Source: a virus
IMG/VR virus record: IMGVR_UViG_3300031963_000897
Location: 1 to 24,407 of that record
Direction: 5' to 3' (one strand)
DNA length: 24,407 nt
Both the position numbers and the translations under genes were made by a program. The notes beneath the pieces are model-generated. The model searched no databases, was not told the origin of the DNA, and saw only the letters and a program-made list of their open reading frames with translations. Shown piece by piece: positions 6,000-12,819 of the stretch (within the stretch, counting starts at the first letter, position 1; the number at the start of each line of letters is the position of its first letter).

Positions 6000-6002
6000 G
6001 CC

Positions 6003-6051
6003 AAAAAAAATCCCCCGCTGCGGTGCTGCATTGCGCAGTCGCTAGCGGGGG
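6003..6051 (-). terminator. Intrinsic terminator facing leftward, inside the rightward operon
   Basis: An 8-bp stem pairs CCCCCGCT (6012-6019) with AGCGGGGG (6044-6051), with an inner CTGC/GCAG helix (6026-6029 with 6035-6038). On the minus strand the stem is followed by ATTTTTTTT (6011-6003), the classical form. On the plus strand only GCAAGTTTC follows, so rightward termination should be weak. No leftward gene lies within 9 kb to its right. It may stop antisense transcription, or partially attenuate or protect the rightward mRNA. Confidence 0.65.
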
Positions 6052-6083
6052 CAAGTTTCAACCCGCAGGAGACAGGAGAGAAC

Positions 6084-7130
6084 ATGGAACTACCACAGCC
6101 CCAGCATAGCATAGCCGCGCTGATTGACAAGGCCCATGAGGAGCGGGCTGCTGCTGACCCCGAGCGGTTTCGCGAGCACCTGGGCGGCAGCGTGCTCGGC
6201 CACCCGTGCGCCCGGTGGCTCTGGCTGTCGTTTCGCTGGGCGGTGGCCCCCAGCTTCCCGGGGCGCATCCTGCGATTGTTTCGCCGTGGCCAGAACGAGG
6301 AGGCGCAGATTGTCAGCGACCTGCGGGCCATTGGCATCGACATCCGCGAGACGGGCGACCACCAGCGGCGCATCTCGCCCGCCCCGCACCTGGGCGGAAG
6401 CATCGACGGGATCATCTATTCCGGCGTGCCGGAAGCGCCGGCCAAGCGCCACATTGCCGAGTTCAAAACGCATAGCGCCAAGTCTTTCGACAAGCTGGAG
6501 CGCGAAGGCGTCAAGAAGGCGCACCACCAGCATTGGGTGCAGATGCAGGTTTATATGCACGGGACGGCGGACAAAATCGACCGCGCCCTGTATGTCGCTG
6601 TCTGCAAAGATGACGATCGCCTGTACACCGAGCGGGTGGAGTATGACAAGCAGGCGGCTGAGAAGGCGATCCAGCGGGGGAAAGACATCGTTTCAGCCGA
6701 CCGCCCGCCGCTCCGCATCAACGGCGATCCGTCTTGGTGGCAATGCAAGATGTGCCAAGCGCACGACCTGTGTCACGGGTCCAAGCTGACCCGCGAGGTC
6801 AACTGCCGTACCTGTGCCCACAGCACGCCGCTGGATGACGGCCAATGGCGCTGCGAGCGCCATGACGCTGACGGCATTCCGGTCGAGTACCAGCGCACCG
6901 GCTGCGAGAGCCATGCGCTGCACCCAGACCTTGTGCCGTGGGAAATGGACAAACCGGTGGATCAGTGGACGCCGGTATTCATCATCAACGGCAAGCGTGT
7001 CGCCAACGGCGAGGCCGACGCGCACATCTTCAGCAGCCGCGAGATTGTCGCCAACCCCGCCGCCTGCGACCCCGAGGATGAGGAGTTGCGGGGGCTGCGG
7101 GAGGGGTTGGAGGGGAGGGTGGTGGGGTGA
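6084..7130 (+). CDS. PD-(D/E)XK exonuclease, Cas4/RecB-like with Cys clusters
   Basis: This 348-aa nuclease of the PD-(D/E)XK superfamily is expected to resect or trim DNA for phage recombination or replication. The active-site pattern is clear: GGSIDGII (D108), HIAEFKTH (E126, K128) and HWVQMQVYMH (Q153), the usual D, ExK and Q order. C42 and a C-terminal set C221, C224, C230 resemble the iron-sulfur ligands of Cas4/AddB-type nucleases. A second Cys group (C241, C244, C257, C274) suggests an additional metal site. Residues 276-348 include a WTPVFIINGKRV segment and an acidic end. The GGAGA sites before the ATG are strong. It overlaps the methyltransferase-like gene by GTGA and belongs with Sak4, DUF669 and VRR-NUC as the recombination set. 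Confidence 0.87.
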   Translation: MELPQPQHSIAALIDKAHEERAAADPERFREHLGGSVLGHPCARWLWLSFRWAVAPSFPGRILRLFRRGQNEEAQIVSDLRAIGIDIRETGDHQRRISPAPHLGGSIDGIIYSGVPEAPAKRHIAEFKTHSAKSFDKLEREGVKKAHHQHWVQMQVYMHGTADKIDRALYVAVCKDDDRLYTERVEYDKQAAEKAIQRGKDIVSADRPPLRINGDPSWWQCKMCQAHDLCHGSKLTREVNCRTCAHSTPLDDGQWRCERHDADGIPVEYQRTGCESHALHPDLVPWEMDKPVDQWTPVFIINGKRVANGEADAHIFSSREIVANPAACDPEDEELRGLREGLEGRVVG

Positions 7131-7723
7131 GAGTCCTAGTCGCTTGCGAATATAGCGGGGCCGTCCGCGATGCCTTTATTGCCGCCGGCCACGATGCCAT
7201 GTCCTGCGATTTGCTGCCGACCGACGCAACCGGGCCTCATTATCAAGGCGATGTCCGAGATGTGATCGGCAATGGCTGGGATCTGATGGTGGCGCATCCT
7301 CCATGCACTTACTTGGCAGTCAGCGGGATGCACTGGACAAAACGAGGTCTGCGCGATCCTCAACTGACGGAAGATGCGCTCGACTTTGTGCATTTGCTGA
7401 TGGATGCGCCAATCCCGCGCATTGCTGTCGAGAATCCCGTCAGTGTGATCAGCAGTCGCATCCGAAGGCCGGATCAGATTGTGCAGCCGTGGATGTTTGG
7501 ACATGACGCTAGCAAAAAGACTTGCCTGTGGCTGAAGAACCTGCCGCCGCTAAGACCGACTCATATGGTCGAGCCGCGCACAATCAACGGCAAGCCGCGA
7601 TGGGGAAACCAGACGAATAGCGGCCAGAATCGGCTAGCCCCGAGCGCCGACCGCTGGAAGATCCGTAGCGAGACTTATGCCGGCATTGCTCAAGCTATGG
7701 CGCAGCAGTGGGGGGTTCTATGA
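7127..7723 (+). CDS. DNA cytosine-5 methyltransferase-like protein
   Basis: This 198-aa protein has a Rossmann-type SAM-binding start, MRVLVACEYSGAVRDAF (motif I), then HDAMSCDLLPT, WDLMVAHPPCTYLAVSG (PPC at 58-60, matching the catalytic Cys loop of C5-methyltransferases) and VENP (101-104, matching the ENV motif). It is much shorter than full m5C methyltransferases and has little room for a target-recognition domain after motif VIII. It may therefore be a minimal or divergent orphan enzyme, of a kind common in phages, that modifies phage DNA against restriction. The GTG at 7127 is used because it overlaps the exonuclease stop (GTGA) after a long G-rich stretch with GGGAGG. The end overlaps the helicase ATG (ATGA). 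Confidence 0.82.
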   Translation: MRVLVACEYSGAVRDAFIAAGHDAMSCDLLPTDATGPHYQGDVRDVIGNGWDLMVAHPPCTYLAVSGMHWTKRGLRDPQLTEDALDFVHLLMDAPIPRIAVENPVSVISSRIRRPDQIVQPWMFGHDASKKTCLWLKNLPPLRPTHMVEPRTINGKPRWGNQTNSGQNRLAPSADRWKIRSETYAGIAQAMAQQWGVL

Positions 7724-9330
7724 ACCTCCGACCCTACCAACAACACGCCTTGGATCAACTCTACGACTGGCTCTCCAACAACCCAGGCCACCCGGTCATC
7801 AACCTGCCAACCGGAAGCGGCAAGTCTATCGTCATCGCTGAACTATGCCGGCAGGCGGTGCAGCAATGGCCTGAGACGCGCATTCTCATGCTCACCCGCA
7901 GCTTGGAATTGATCGAGCAGAACGCTGCCAAGCTGCGGGCAATCTGGCCCGGTGCCCCGATGGGGATTTATAGCGCCAGCATTGGTCGCAAGGAACTGGA
8001 CGAACCCATCACGATAGGCGGGCCGCTGTCCATCGTCAATGCGCTGGACCGAATGAAGCACATCGATCTGTGCTTGGTCGATGAATGCCATGACATAAGC
8101 CACCGAGACGAGGGCAGTTACCGGGAGATCATCAAGCACTTGATGAGCCTAAACCCTGCCATGCGCGTGATCGGGTTCACCGCTAGCCCTTTCAGAATGG
8201 GGCATGGGCTTATCACGGACAAGCCTGCCATCTTCGACGCCATCATCGAGCCAACGTCAATCTTGGAGTTGATCGAGCAGGGCTTTCTGTCGGTGATGCG
8301 AAGCAAGACGACCGCGCTTACCTATGACCTGAAGGGGGTCAAGAAGCGCGGCGGGGACTATGTAGAGGCCGACCTTCAGCGAGTCATCGACACTGACGAC
8401 AACAACGCGCAGATGGTCCGCGAAGTGATCGAGCGCGCAGGAGATCGCAAGTCCTGGATGTTCTTTTGCTCGGGCGTGGCTCACGCTGAGCACGTTTCCG
8501 AATTGCTTAATCAGCATGGTGTGAGCGCGGTTCCAGTCACCAGCATGATGCGCAAGGAGGAGCGTGCGACTGCAATTGCAGCCTTCCGTTCCGGGGCTAT
8601 CCAAGCGGTGACCAACGTCAACTGCCTGTCCACCGGCTTCGACCATCCTGAGATTGATCTGCTGGTGCTGGCCCGCCCAACGATGTCCCCAGGCTTGTAC
8701 CTTCAGCAAGTCGGGCGAGGCTTGCGTGTTGCACCCGGCAAGCGGGACTGCTTGGTTCTCGACTTTGCCGGCAATGTCGCCCAACACGGCCCCATCACCG
8801 CCGTGCAGCCGCCTCGCTCGGCAGGCTCAGGCGATGGCGATGCGCCGGTCAAAGTTTGCGATGCCTGCGCCGAGCTATGCCACATCTCGGCCAAGGAGTG
8901 TCCTGCTTGTGGGCACCCGTTCCCGCCGGCCAAGAAAGAACCGCTGACGCTGCGCTCGGACGACATCCTTGGCCTAGAAGGGCTGGTGCTAGAGGTTGGC
9001 TCATGGCGCTGGCGAAAGCACGTTAGCCGCACCAGCGGGCTTGCCATGTTGGCTGCGACGTATTACGGGCAGGCTCTAAGCGATCCGTCCATCACCGAAT
9101 ACTTCCCCGTGCTGCACGAGGGCTACGCCGGCCAGAAGGCTCTAGCTGCGGTCGCAAGCATCGCCAACGCATCGCAGGCCGATGGTGGCCTGTTCAGTCA
9201 CCAGACACTAGAGGAGATCGCTTATGGGCTTTCGCAAGCCACCGCGCCGTCGCGCATTGAGTACAAGCGAGACGGAAAGTTTCATCGAATCCTCCGGCGA
9301 TCCTGGGAGCAAGCGCACGCAACCGTCTGA
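7720..9330 (+). CDS. SF2 DEAD/DEAH-box helicase, RadD-like, with zinc ribbon
   Basis: This 536-aa superfamily 2 helicase unwinds DNA or remodels forks using ATP. Motifs in order are RPYQQHALDQL (Q-like motif, 4-14), TGSGKS (31-36, Walker A), DECH (121-124), TAS (154-156), TGFDHPEIDLLVLARPT (305-321) and QQVGRGLR (329-336, motif VI). A Cys4 ribbon follows at C380, C383, C394 and C397, then an uncharacterised C-terminal domain of about 140 residues. This resembles E. coli RadD (YejH), which also has a zinc element after the helicase core. I chose ATG 7720 over GTG 7708 because the ATGA overlap with the methyltransferase-like gene is typical of this operon. Its last 107 bases overlap the VRR-NUC gene. 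Confidence 0.9.
   Translation: MNLRPYQQHALDQLYDWLSNNPGHPVINLPTGSGKSIVIAELCRQAVQQWPETRILMLTRSLELIEQNAAKLRAIWPGAPMGIYSASIGRKELDEPITIGGPLSIVNALDRMKHIDLCLVDECHDISHRDEGSYREIIKHLMSLNPAMRVIGFTASPFRMGHGLITDKPAIFDAIIEPTSILELIEQGFLSVMRSKTTALTYDLKGVKKRGGDYVEADLQRVIDTDDNNAQMVREVIERAGDRKSWMFFCSGVAHAEHVSELLNQHGVSAVPVTSMMRKEERATAIAAFRSGAIQAVTNVNCLSTGFDHPEIDLLVLARPTMSPGLYLQQVGRGLRVAPGKRDCLVLDFAGNVAQHGPITAVQPPRSAGSGDGDAPVKVCDACAELCHISAKECPACGHPFPPAKKEPLTLRSDDILGLEGLVLEVGSWRWRKHVSRTSGLAMLAATYYGQALSDPSITEYFPVLHEGYAGQKALAAVASIANASQADGGLFSHQTLEEIAYGLSQATAPSRIEYKRDGKFHRILRRSWEQAHATV
9212..9216 (+). promoter_or_regulatory. Ribosome binding site deciding the VRR-NUC start
   Basis: AGGAG lies 7 bases before the ATG at 9224, inside the helicase coding sequence. 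It is the best-placed ribosome site for the nuclease frame and supports the long out-of-frame overlap instead of a later start. Confidence 0.6.
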
Positions 9331-9694
9331 GGCTGCCCGCCAGCCCAACGAGGCCCGCCTCCCATCAGAGCACGTCGAGCAGCGCGAGTTCGTCGCATGG
9401 TTCCGCAAGCGGTATGTGGGCGTGAGGATCATCGCCATTCCAAACGGCGGCATCAGGGGCGCAGCAGCGGGGGCAAGGCTCAAGGCCGAGGGTGTGTCGC
9501 CGGGTGTTCCAGATTTGTACATTCCAGCATGGAAGCTGTGGATCGAGATGAAGCGCCAGCGGGACTACACCGTGGCCAAAGAGCAACGAGACTGGATTGA
9601 CTACTTGCAGAAGATTGGAGACTGTGCGATTGTGTGTCGGGGCTTCGCTGAGGCTCGCACACTAGTGCTTACATGGAGAGGTGAAGATGAGTAA
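9224..9694 (+). CDS. VRR-NUC domain nuclease
   Basis: This 156-aa VRR-NUC protein is a compact PD-(D/E)XK nuclease related to the catalytic domain of FAN1 and to stand-alone phage Holliday-junction or flap nucleases. The domain covers about 48-150: EHVEQREFVAWFRKRY, AIPNGG (71-76), GARLKAEG, GVPDLYIPAW (D97), WIEMKRQ (E108, K110) and KEQRDWIDYL, with CAIVCRGFAEA at the end. This is a complete active site. Residues 1-45 are an Arg/Ser-rich, probably disordered extension encoded within the helicase 3' end in another frame. The position directly after a helicase suggests the two act on the same branched DNA. It overlaps the next gene by 8 bases. Confidence 0.9.
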   Translation: MGFRKPPRRRALSTSETESFIESSGDPGSKRTQPSEAARQPNEARLPSEHVEQREFVAWFRKRYVGVRIIAIPNGGIRGAAAGARLKAEGVSPGVPDLYIPAWKLWIEMKRQRDYTVAKEQRDWIDYLQKIGDCAIVCRGFAEARTLVLTWRGEDE

Positions 9695-9860
9695 CGTCCG
9701 AAAGTCAGCCTACCTGACGATCCGCCTGCCCGAGAAGGTGGCGGCAACGATCCGGGCAATGGCCGACGCTGAGAAGCGCAGCTATGCCAACCAAGTGTGG
9801 CACCTGATCGAAGTTGGCCTGAAGGCTGAGCAGGAGAAGGTCAATGCTAGCCGCCCTTGA
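9687..9860 (+). CDS. Ribbon-helix-helix (Arc/CopG-like) DNA-binding protein
   Basis: This 57-aa protein has the RHH layout: a strand with alternating residues (SAYLTIRLPEKV, 7-18), helix A (AATIRAMADAEK, 19-30) and helix B beginning SYANQVWHLIEVGLKAEQ (32-49). Such proteins dimerise and insert the N-terminal strand into the major groove, usually as repressors (Arc, Mnt) or antitoxins. No toxin is adjacent, so a transcription regulator is more likely. GAGAGG precedes the ATG, which overlaps the VRR-NUC stop by 8 bases. The next gene begins inside its last codons (9844). Confidence 0.75.
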   Translation: MSNVRKSAYLTIRLPEKVAATIRAMADAEKRSYANQVWHLIEVGLKAEQEKVNASRP

Positions 9861-10026
9861 CATATTCCGGCGCAAGCCACCGCTTGCCATCGCCCAGCAG
9901 GAACTGGAGGAAGCCACCCGGCAACTGCTGTTGGCTCAGTCGGGTCAGGAGTACGCGGCGAGGATGGTGCAGTACCACCAGGATCGCATCAAGCGACTGC
10001 GGGCTTATGTGGAGGCTGAGAAATGA
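9844..10026 (+). CDS. Small coiled-coil phage protein
   Basis: This 60-aa protein, MLAALDIFRRKPPLAIAQQE and onward, is almost wholly helical and Gln/Glu/Ala-rich (LEEATRQLLLAQSGQEYAAR, then MVQYHQDRIKRLRAYVE), consistent with a short coiled coil. I recognise the layout, a hydrophobic N-terminus followed by a QEYAARMVQYHQ-type segment, from small accessory proteins of other phages, but no function is known. CAGGAGAAGG lies just upstream of the ATG. It overlaps the RHH gene by 17 bases and the next gene by ATGA. Confidence 0.65.
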   Translation: MLAALDIFRRKPPLAIAQQELEEATRQLLLAQSGQEYAARMVQYHQDRIKRLRAYVEAEK

Positions 10027-10196
10027 AATGGTATGAGCTTGAGGATGAGAAGGCGAGACAGGCTCACGCTCGCTTGTCTCTGGAGTTGCCTGTGCATTTT
10101 CATTCGCCGCTGAAGATTAGCCAGCCGGTAGAAAAAGATGAACGACAGGATGAATACATACCCGCGTGGAAGCGCAGAGGAGTGTGGGATGTCTGA
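10023..10196 (+). CDS. Hypothetical 57-aa protein
   Basis: This is an unrecognised, hydrophilic protein: MKWYELEDEKARQAHARLSL, then a His/Pro segment (ELPVHFHSPLKI) and an acidic-to-basic tail ending AWKRRGVWDV. It is joined to the previous gene by ATGA and its last 8 bases overlap the next start. The AGAGGAG encoded near its end is the ribosome site of the next gene. This interlocking supports it as a real gene despite its size. Confidence 0.5.
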   Translation: MKWYELEDEKARQAHARLSLELPVHFHSPLKISQPVEKDERQDEYIPAWKRRGVWDV

Positions 10197-11067
10197 CCTA
10201 CGAACCGCCGCCCAGCAGGCGCTGGAGGCGTTGGAGGCGTATTTGAGCGATGAGTTGCGCCCCTACGAGGCAGCGAAAACTGCCGACGCCCTCCGCGCCG
10301 CGCTGGCGCAGGCCAATGCTGGAAACCCGATCACCGACTACTGGTTTGAGCACTATGTAAAGCGCGGGCTGTGCAGCTTGTGCGGCAATTACGGAGTCAT
10401 TGACACGAGAGGAACAAGGACGCCTGCTGGCGTTGCTGTTGGTGCGTTGCATTTCTGTATTTGCCCGAACGGGCAAAAGCGGCGCGAGGCCGGGCGCGCG
10501 CTGGCGCAGGAGCCCGAGCCGGTGCAGGAGCCGGCTTGCAGTTGCAGCCTACGAGGCAGGCTGGTCGGTGACGGCTGCGAGGTATGCAACCCAGAGTTGG
10601 CAGCGGAACTGCGGCAGCAGCCCGAGCCGGTGCAGGAGCCGGTGGCGTGGATGTGGAAAGAGCGCGTGAATGGCGATTTTGATAGCGCGTGGCGGGTAAC
10701 AAGATGCGAACCCCCACCCTACGCAATCGAACAGCAACCCCTCTACACCGCACCCACCCCGCGCAAGCCTGAGACTGAGCAGGAGCCGGTGGCGTGGAGG
10801 GTGATGCTGCCGGACGGGTATCAGTTCGTATACGACGAAAGAATGCTGCGAGTTATCGACGAGGGCATTCACGCGACCAGACAGCCCCTCTACACCACCC
10901 CACCCCAGCGCCCGCCGCTGACGGATGAGGAGATTCTTGCGGCTGTTGGCTGGGAACGTTCTGAGATGTACATGAAGCTGGTCTCAAACTTCCCAGTGGA
11001 TGAAGCGAAACAAGAAACGCTGAAAAATGCCCGCGCCGTCGAGCGCAAGGTGAGGGGAGTGTGGTGA
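10189..11067 (+). CDS. Modular Ea22-like phage protein with Cys clusters
   Basis: This 292-aa mosaic is not a recognised enzyme. It holds a helical MSDLRTAAQQALEALEAYLS start, a Cys module (WFEHYVKRGLCSLCGNYGVI, then HFCICPNGQKRR), a second Cys module (CSCSLRGRLVG, then CEVCNPELAAEL), two EPVAW...PLYT modules and a closing PLTDEEI plus helical tail. Linkers are EPEPVQEP-type repeats. I know these pieces in different combinations from phage accessory proteins, some loosely called Ea22-like. ATG 10189 is preferred to 10138 because AGGAG precedes it and MSDLRTAAQQALEALE is the usual family start. The adjacent gene shares its last modules at the DNA level. Confidence 0.72.
   Translation: MSDLRTAAQQALEALEAYLSDELRPYEAAKTADALRAALAQANAGNPITDYWFEHYVKRGLCSLCGNYGVIDTRGTRTPAGVAVGALHFCICPNGQKRREAGRALAQEPEPVQEPACSCSLRGRLVGDGCEVCNPELAAELRQQPEPVQEPVAWMWKERVNGDFDSAWRVTRCEPPPYAIEQQPLYTAPTPRKPETEQEPVAWRVMLPDGYQFVYDERMLRVIDEGIHATRQPLYTTPPQRPPLTDEEILAAVGWERSEMYMKLVSNFPVDEAKQETLKNARAVERKVRGVW
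10888..10934 (+). repeat. 47-base coding repeat, copy 1
   Basis: It encodes LYTTPPQRPPLTDEEI. It matches 11475-11521 at 44 of 47 bases by direct comparison. Confidence 0.85.
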
Positions 11068-11648
11068 TGAACGACAAGCTACTGATCGACCGCGCAACGA
11101 TTGCGCAGGCGCTGGAGGCGTTCCGCATGTGCGTGCCTATGGACGGCAAACATGCCGAGGTGGATGCCGCATTCAGGAATCTCCGCGCCGCGCTGGCGCG
11201 GCAGGCTGAGCCGGTGGCAGCCGTTGCAGAAAATGCAACAGCTCAACAGCGCGTTGTCGAGACGCCTCCGTCCGATTACCGGCGCGGCTACTGGGACGGA
11301 TTCAACATCGGCAAACGCGAGGGGCGCATTGAGGCAGAAGACGCCCTGGCGCAGCAGCCCGAGCCGGCGCAGGAGCCGGTGGCGTGGATTCAACCCGACC
11401 ATCTTCAGAAGGCTCGTGTTGCGCCGTTCCTGTGTCGTGTCGAGCCGACGCAGCGGTGCGCTGATTTTGTCGCCATCTACACCACCCCGCCCCAGCGCCC
11501 GTCGCTGACGGATGAGGAGATCACAGACGCCGTGCGAGAGGCCGACCTTGATTGGCAGGCGGGCTGGACGCTAGACGAGCATGAGCCAAACCGATTTACC
11601 ACGCTTGCCCGCGCCATCGAGCGCAAGGTGAGGGGAGAGAAGGAATGA
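11067..11648 (+). CDS. Second Ea22-like modular protein, partial paralogue of its neighbour
   Basis: This 193-aa protein begins MNDKLLIDRATIAQALEAFR with RNLRAALARQAEP, then a DYRRGYWDGFNIGKREGRIE segment, an EPAQEPVAWIQ linker and module, IYTTPPQRPSLTDEEI, and a tail ending RAIERKVRGEKE. The PVAW, YTTPPQRP-LTDEEI and ERKVRG blocks are shared in order with the upstream protein, including near-identical DNA (10888-10934 with 11475-11521; 11029-11059 with 11607-11637). The middle is unrelated. The ATG at 11067 shares its A with the upstream TGA and has GGGGAG upstream. The function is unknown. Confidence 0.72.
   Translation: MNDKLLIDRATIAQALEAFRMCVPMDGKHAEVDAAFRNLRAALARQAEPVAAVAENATAQQRVVETPPSDYRRGYWDGFNIGKREGRIEAEDALAQQPEPAQEPVAWIQPDHLQKARVAPFLCRVEPTQRCADFVAIYTTPPQRPSLTDEEITDAVREADLDWQAGWTLDEHEPNRFTTLARAIERKVRGEKE
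11475..11521 (+). repeat. 47-base coding repeat, copy 2
   Basis: It encodes IYTTPPQRPSLTDEEI in the downstream paralogue, 44 of 47 bases identical to copy 1. The 31-base gene-end segments 11029-11059 and 11607-11637 (30 of 31 identical) form a second matched pair. Confidence 0.85.
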
Positions 11649-11884
11649 GCCGGTGCCTGCTGCACAAGGGCAAGCTCAACGCCTTCCAGATGTGGCTCGA
11701 CAAGAAGCACATCCAGCGCAGGTCGGGGCGTGGGGAGTACCAAGTCATGCAAGTTGCGCTGCCCGATGGGCAGTGGGGCGTGGTGTACGACCGGATCGAA
11801 GCGCCTGAGCATTACACAGTGACTGCACCGATGGAGTACCTCGTGCGGCGCTTCATTCAATCACAGAAAGGAGAGAAGGAATGA
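11645..11884 (+). CDS. Hypothetical 79-aa protein
   Basis: This is an unrecognised, basic alpha/beta protein: MSRCLLHKGKLNAFQMWLDK, then a strand-like YQVMQVALPDGQWGVVYDRI and a helical end (EYLVRRFIQSQKGEKE). The DGQWGVVYDR segment resembles small beta domains but supports no call. The start ATGA overlaps the paralogue above and the end (GGAGAGAAGGAATGA) provides the ribosome site and start of the next gene. Confidence 0.65.
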   Translation: MSRCLLHKGKLNAFQMWLDKKHIQRRSGRGEYQVMQVALPDGQWGVVYDRIEAPEHYTVTAPMEYLVRRFIQSQKGEKE

Positions 11885-12156
11885 GCACACAACCCGAAGC
11901 CCTGCGGCTGGCTGATGCGCTCGGCAATCTGGAGGCTACCGGACACTGCAGCGACTCCGTTTCGCTCACGGATCGCAGCGAAGCAATCGCAGACGCAGCC
12001 GCCGCCGAACTGCGCCGCCTCCATGCGGATGTCGAGCGCCTGACGAGGGAGCGCGATGCGCTGCTGGAGGCGCTGAAACGCGCTGAACCACTGCTTATTG
12101 GTCCGATTCTTTTACAGGCCCGCGCCGCCATCAAGGCGGTGGAGGAGGGGAAATGA
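11881..12156 (+). CDS. Coiled-coil accessory protein (MSTQPEALRLADAL family)
   Basis: This 91-aa protein starts MSTQPEALRLADALGNLEAT, a beginning I recognise from many phage accessory proteins. A helical coiled coil follows (AAAELRRLHADVERLTRERD, then ALLEALKRAEPLL) and the chain ends in ARAAIKAVEEGK. The function is unknown. It is a partial paralogue of the gene at 12816, sharing MSTQP, the AAELRRLH block, DALLEAL and ARAAI in the same order. Its C-terminal EEGK codons form the ribosome site of the next gene with an ATGA overlap. Confidence 0.7.
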   Translation: MSTQPEALRLADALGNLEATGHCSDSVSLTDRSEAIADAAAAELRRLHADVERLTRERDALLEALKRAEPLLIGPILLQARAAIKAVEEGK

Positions 12157-12386
12157 ACTTCATTCATCAAGGGGACTGGCGCAATACGCCCGTCAGCAAG
12201 GAGTGGCTGGTTAGCCAGCATTTAGATGTTTCAGCTATCCATATCAGCAACGAGCACGCAGAGATACGGAATGAGTTACGCGCCCTGTCAGAGATCGTGC
12301 AGGCCATGCTGCTGCGGATGCCGGATGACGATCTGCGGGCGGTGGCCGAGACCATAGGGTTTCGTGTGGCGGAGGAGGGGAAATGA
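12153..12386 (+). CDS. Hypothetical 77-aa protein
   Basis: This protein is unrecognised. It begins MNFIHQGDWRNTPVSKEWLV, followed by a helical stretch (HAEIRNELRALSEIVQAMLL, then RMPDDDLRAVAETIGFRV) and an EEGK end identical to that of the preceding gene. The overlaps on both sides are ATGA. The helical, acidic profile offers no functional clue. Confidence 0.62.
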   Translation: MNFIHQGDWRNTPVSKEWLVSQHLDVSAIHISNEHAEIRNELRALSEIVQAMLLRMPDDDLRAVAETIGFRVAEEGK

Positions 12387-12616
12387 CCCGCACCCTTGCA
12401 GTAAAGGTAGCCGAAGGGCTACGCAATCAAGGTTGGGGGATTCATGGCTACGGTGGCACATGGGCCGGGGCTATGCGTCCGCTGGAGGAGTATGTCCAGC
12501 GCAGGATTGAGCGGGCGGTGAAGGCCGAGCGGGAGGCCCTCATCGACATCGTAGCCATGCACGGCGGCAGCGTTGAGATCGAAGCTGCCATCCGCGCAAG
12601 AGGAGAGAAGAAATGA
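12383..12616 (+). CDS. Hypothetical 77-aa protein with Gly-rich centre
   Basis: This protein is unrecognised. It begins MTRTLAVKVAEGLRNQGWGI, then GYGGTWAGAM, an amphipathic basic helix (EEYVQRRIERAVKAEREALI) and an end in RARGEKK. It is translationally coupled on both sides by ATGA, with GAGGAGGGGAA before its start and GGAGAGAAGAA at its end. Nothing more can be supported. Confidence 0.62.
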   Translation: MTRTLAVKVAEGLRNQGWGIHGYGGTWAGAMRPLEEYVQRRIERAVKAEREALIDIVAMHGGSVEIEAAIRARGEKK

Positions 12617-12819
12617 CCACCAAATCCGACCGCAACCTGCACAGTTGCAACTACCACTGCACCCGCCCCGAGTGCATCCTCGCCCAGCGCAACGAACTGC
12701 GCGACCGGCTGGCTATGCAGAAGCCACGCCTGTGGGTACTCAAGGACAACCCCGGCATCTCGACTATGCGCGAGCCGTCGGAGAAAGCATTGTGGGAACC
12801 GTTGGGGAACATTGTATGA
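12613..12819 (+). CDS. Hypothetical 68-aa protein with N-terminal Cys/His cluster
   Basis: This protein begins MTTKSDRNLHSCNYHCTRPE and continues CILAQRNELRDRLAM. H10, C12, H15, C16 and C21 cluster tightly and could bind a metal, although the spacing fits no finger class I know. The remainder is a short helix and a Trp/Pro-containing tail. Coupling by ATGA on both sides places it in the accessory chain. The frame at 12573 overlapping it is open only by chance upstream of 12816. Confidence 0.6.
   Translation: MTTKSDRNLHSCNYHCTRPECILAQRNELRDRLAMQKPRLWVLKDNPGISTMREPSEKALWEPLGNIV

Noticed and set aside
9857-9862. TTGACA after the RHH gene as a promoter
   Set aside because: It overlaps a stop codon within coupled genes and no -10-like sequence follows at suitable spacing.
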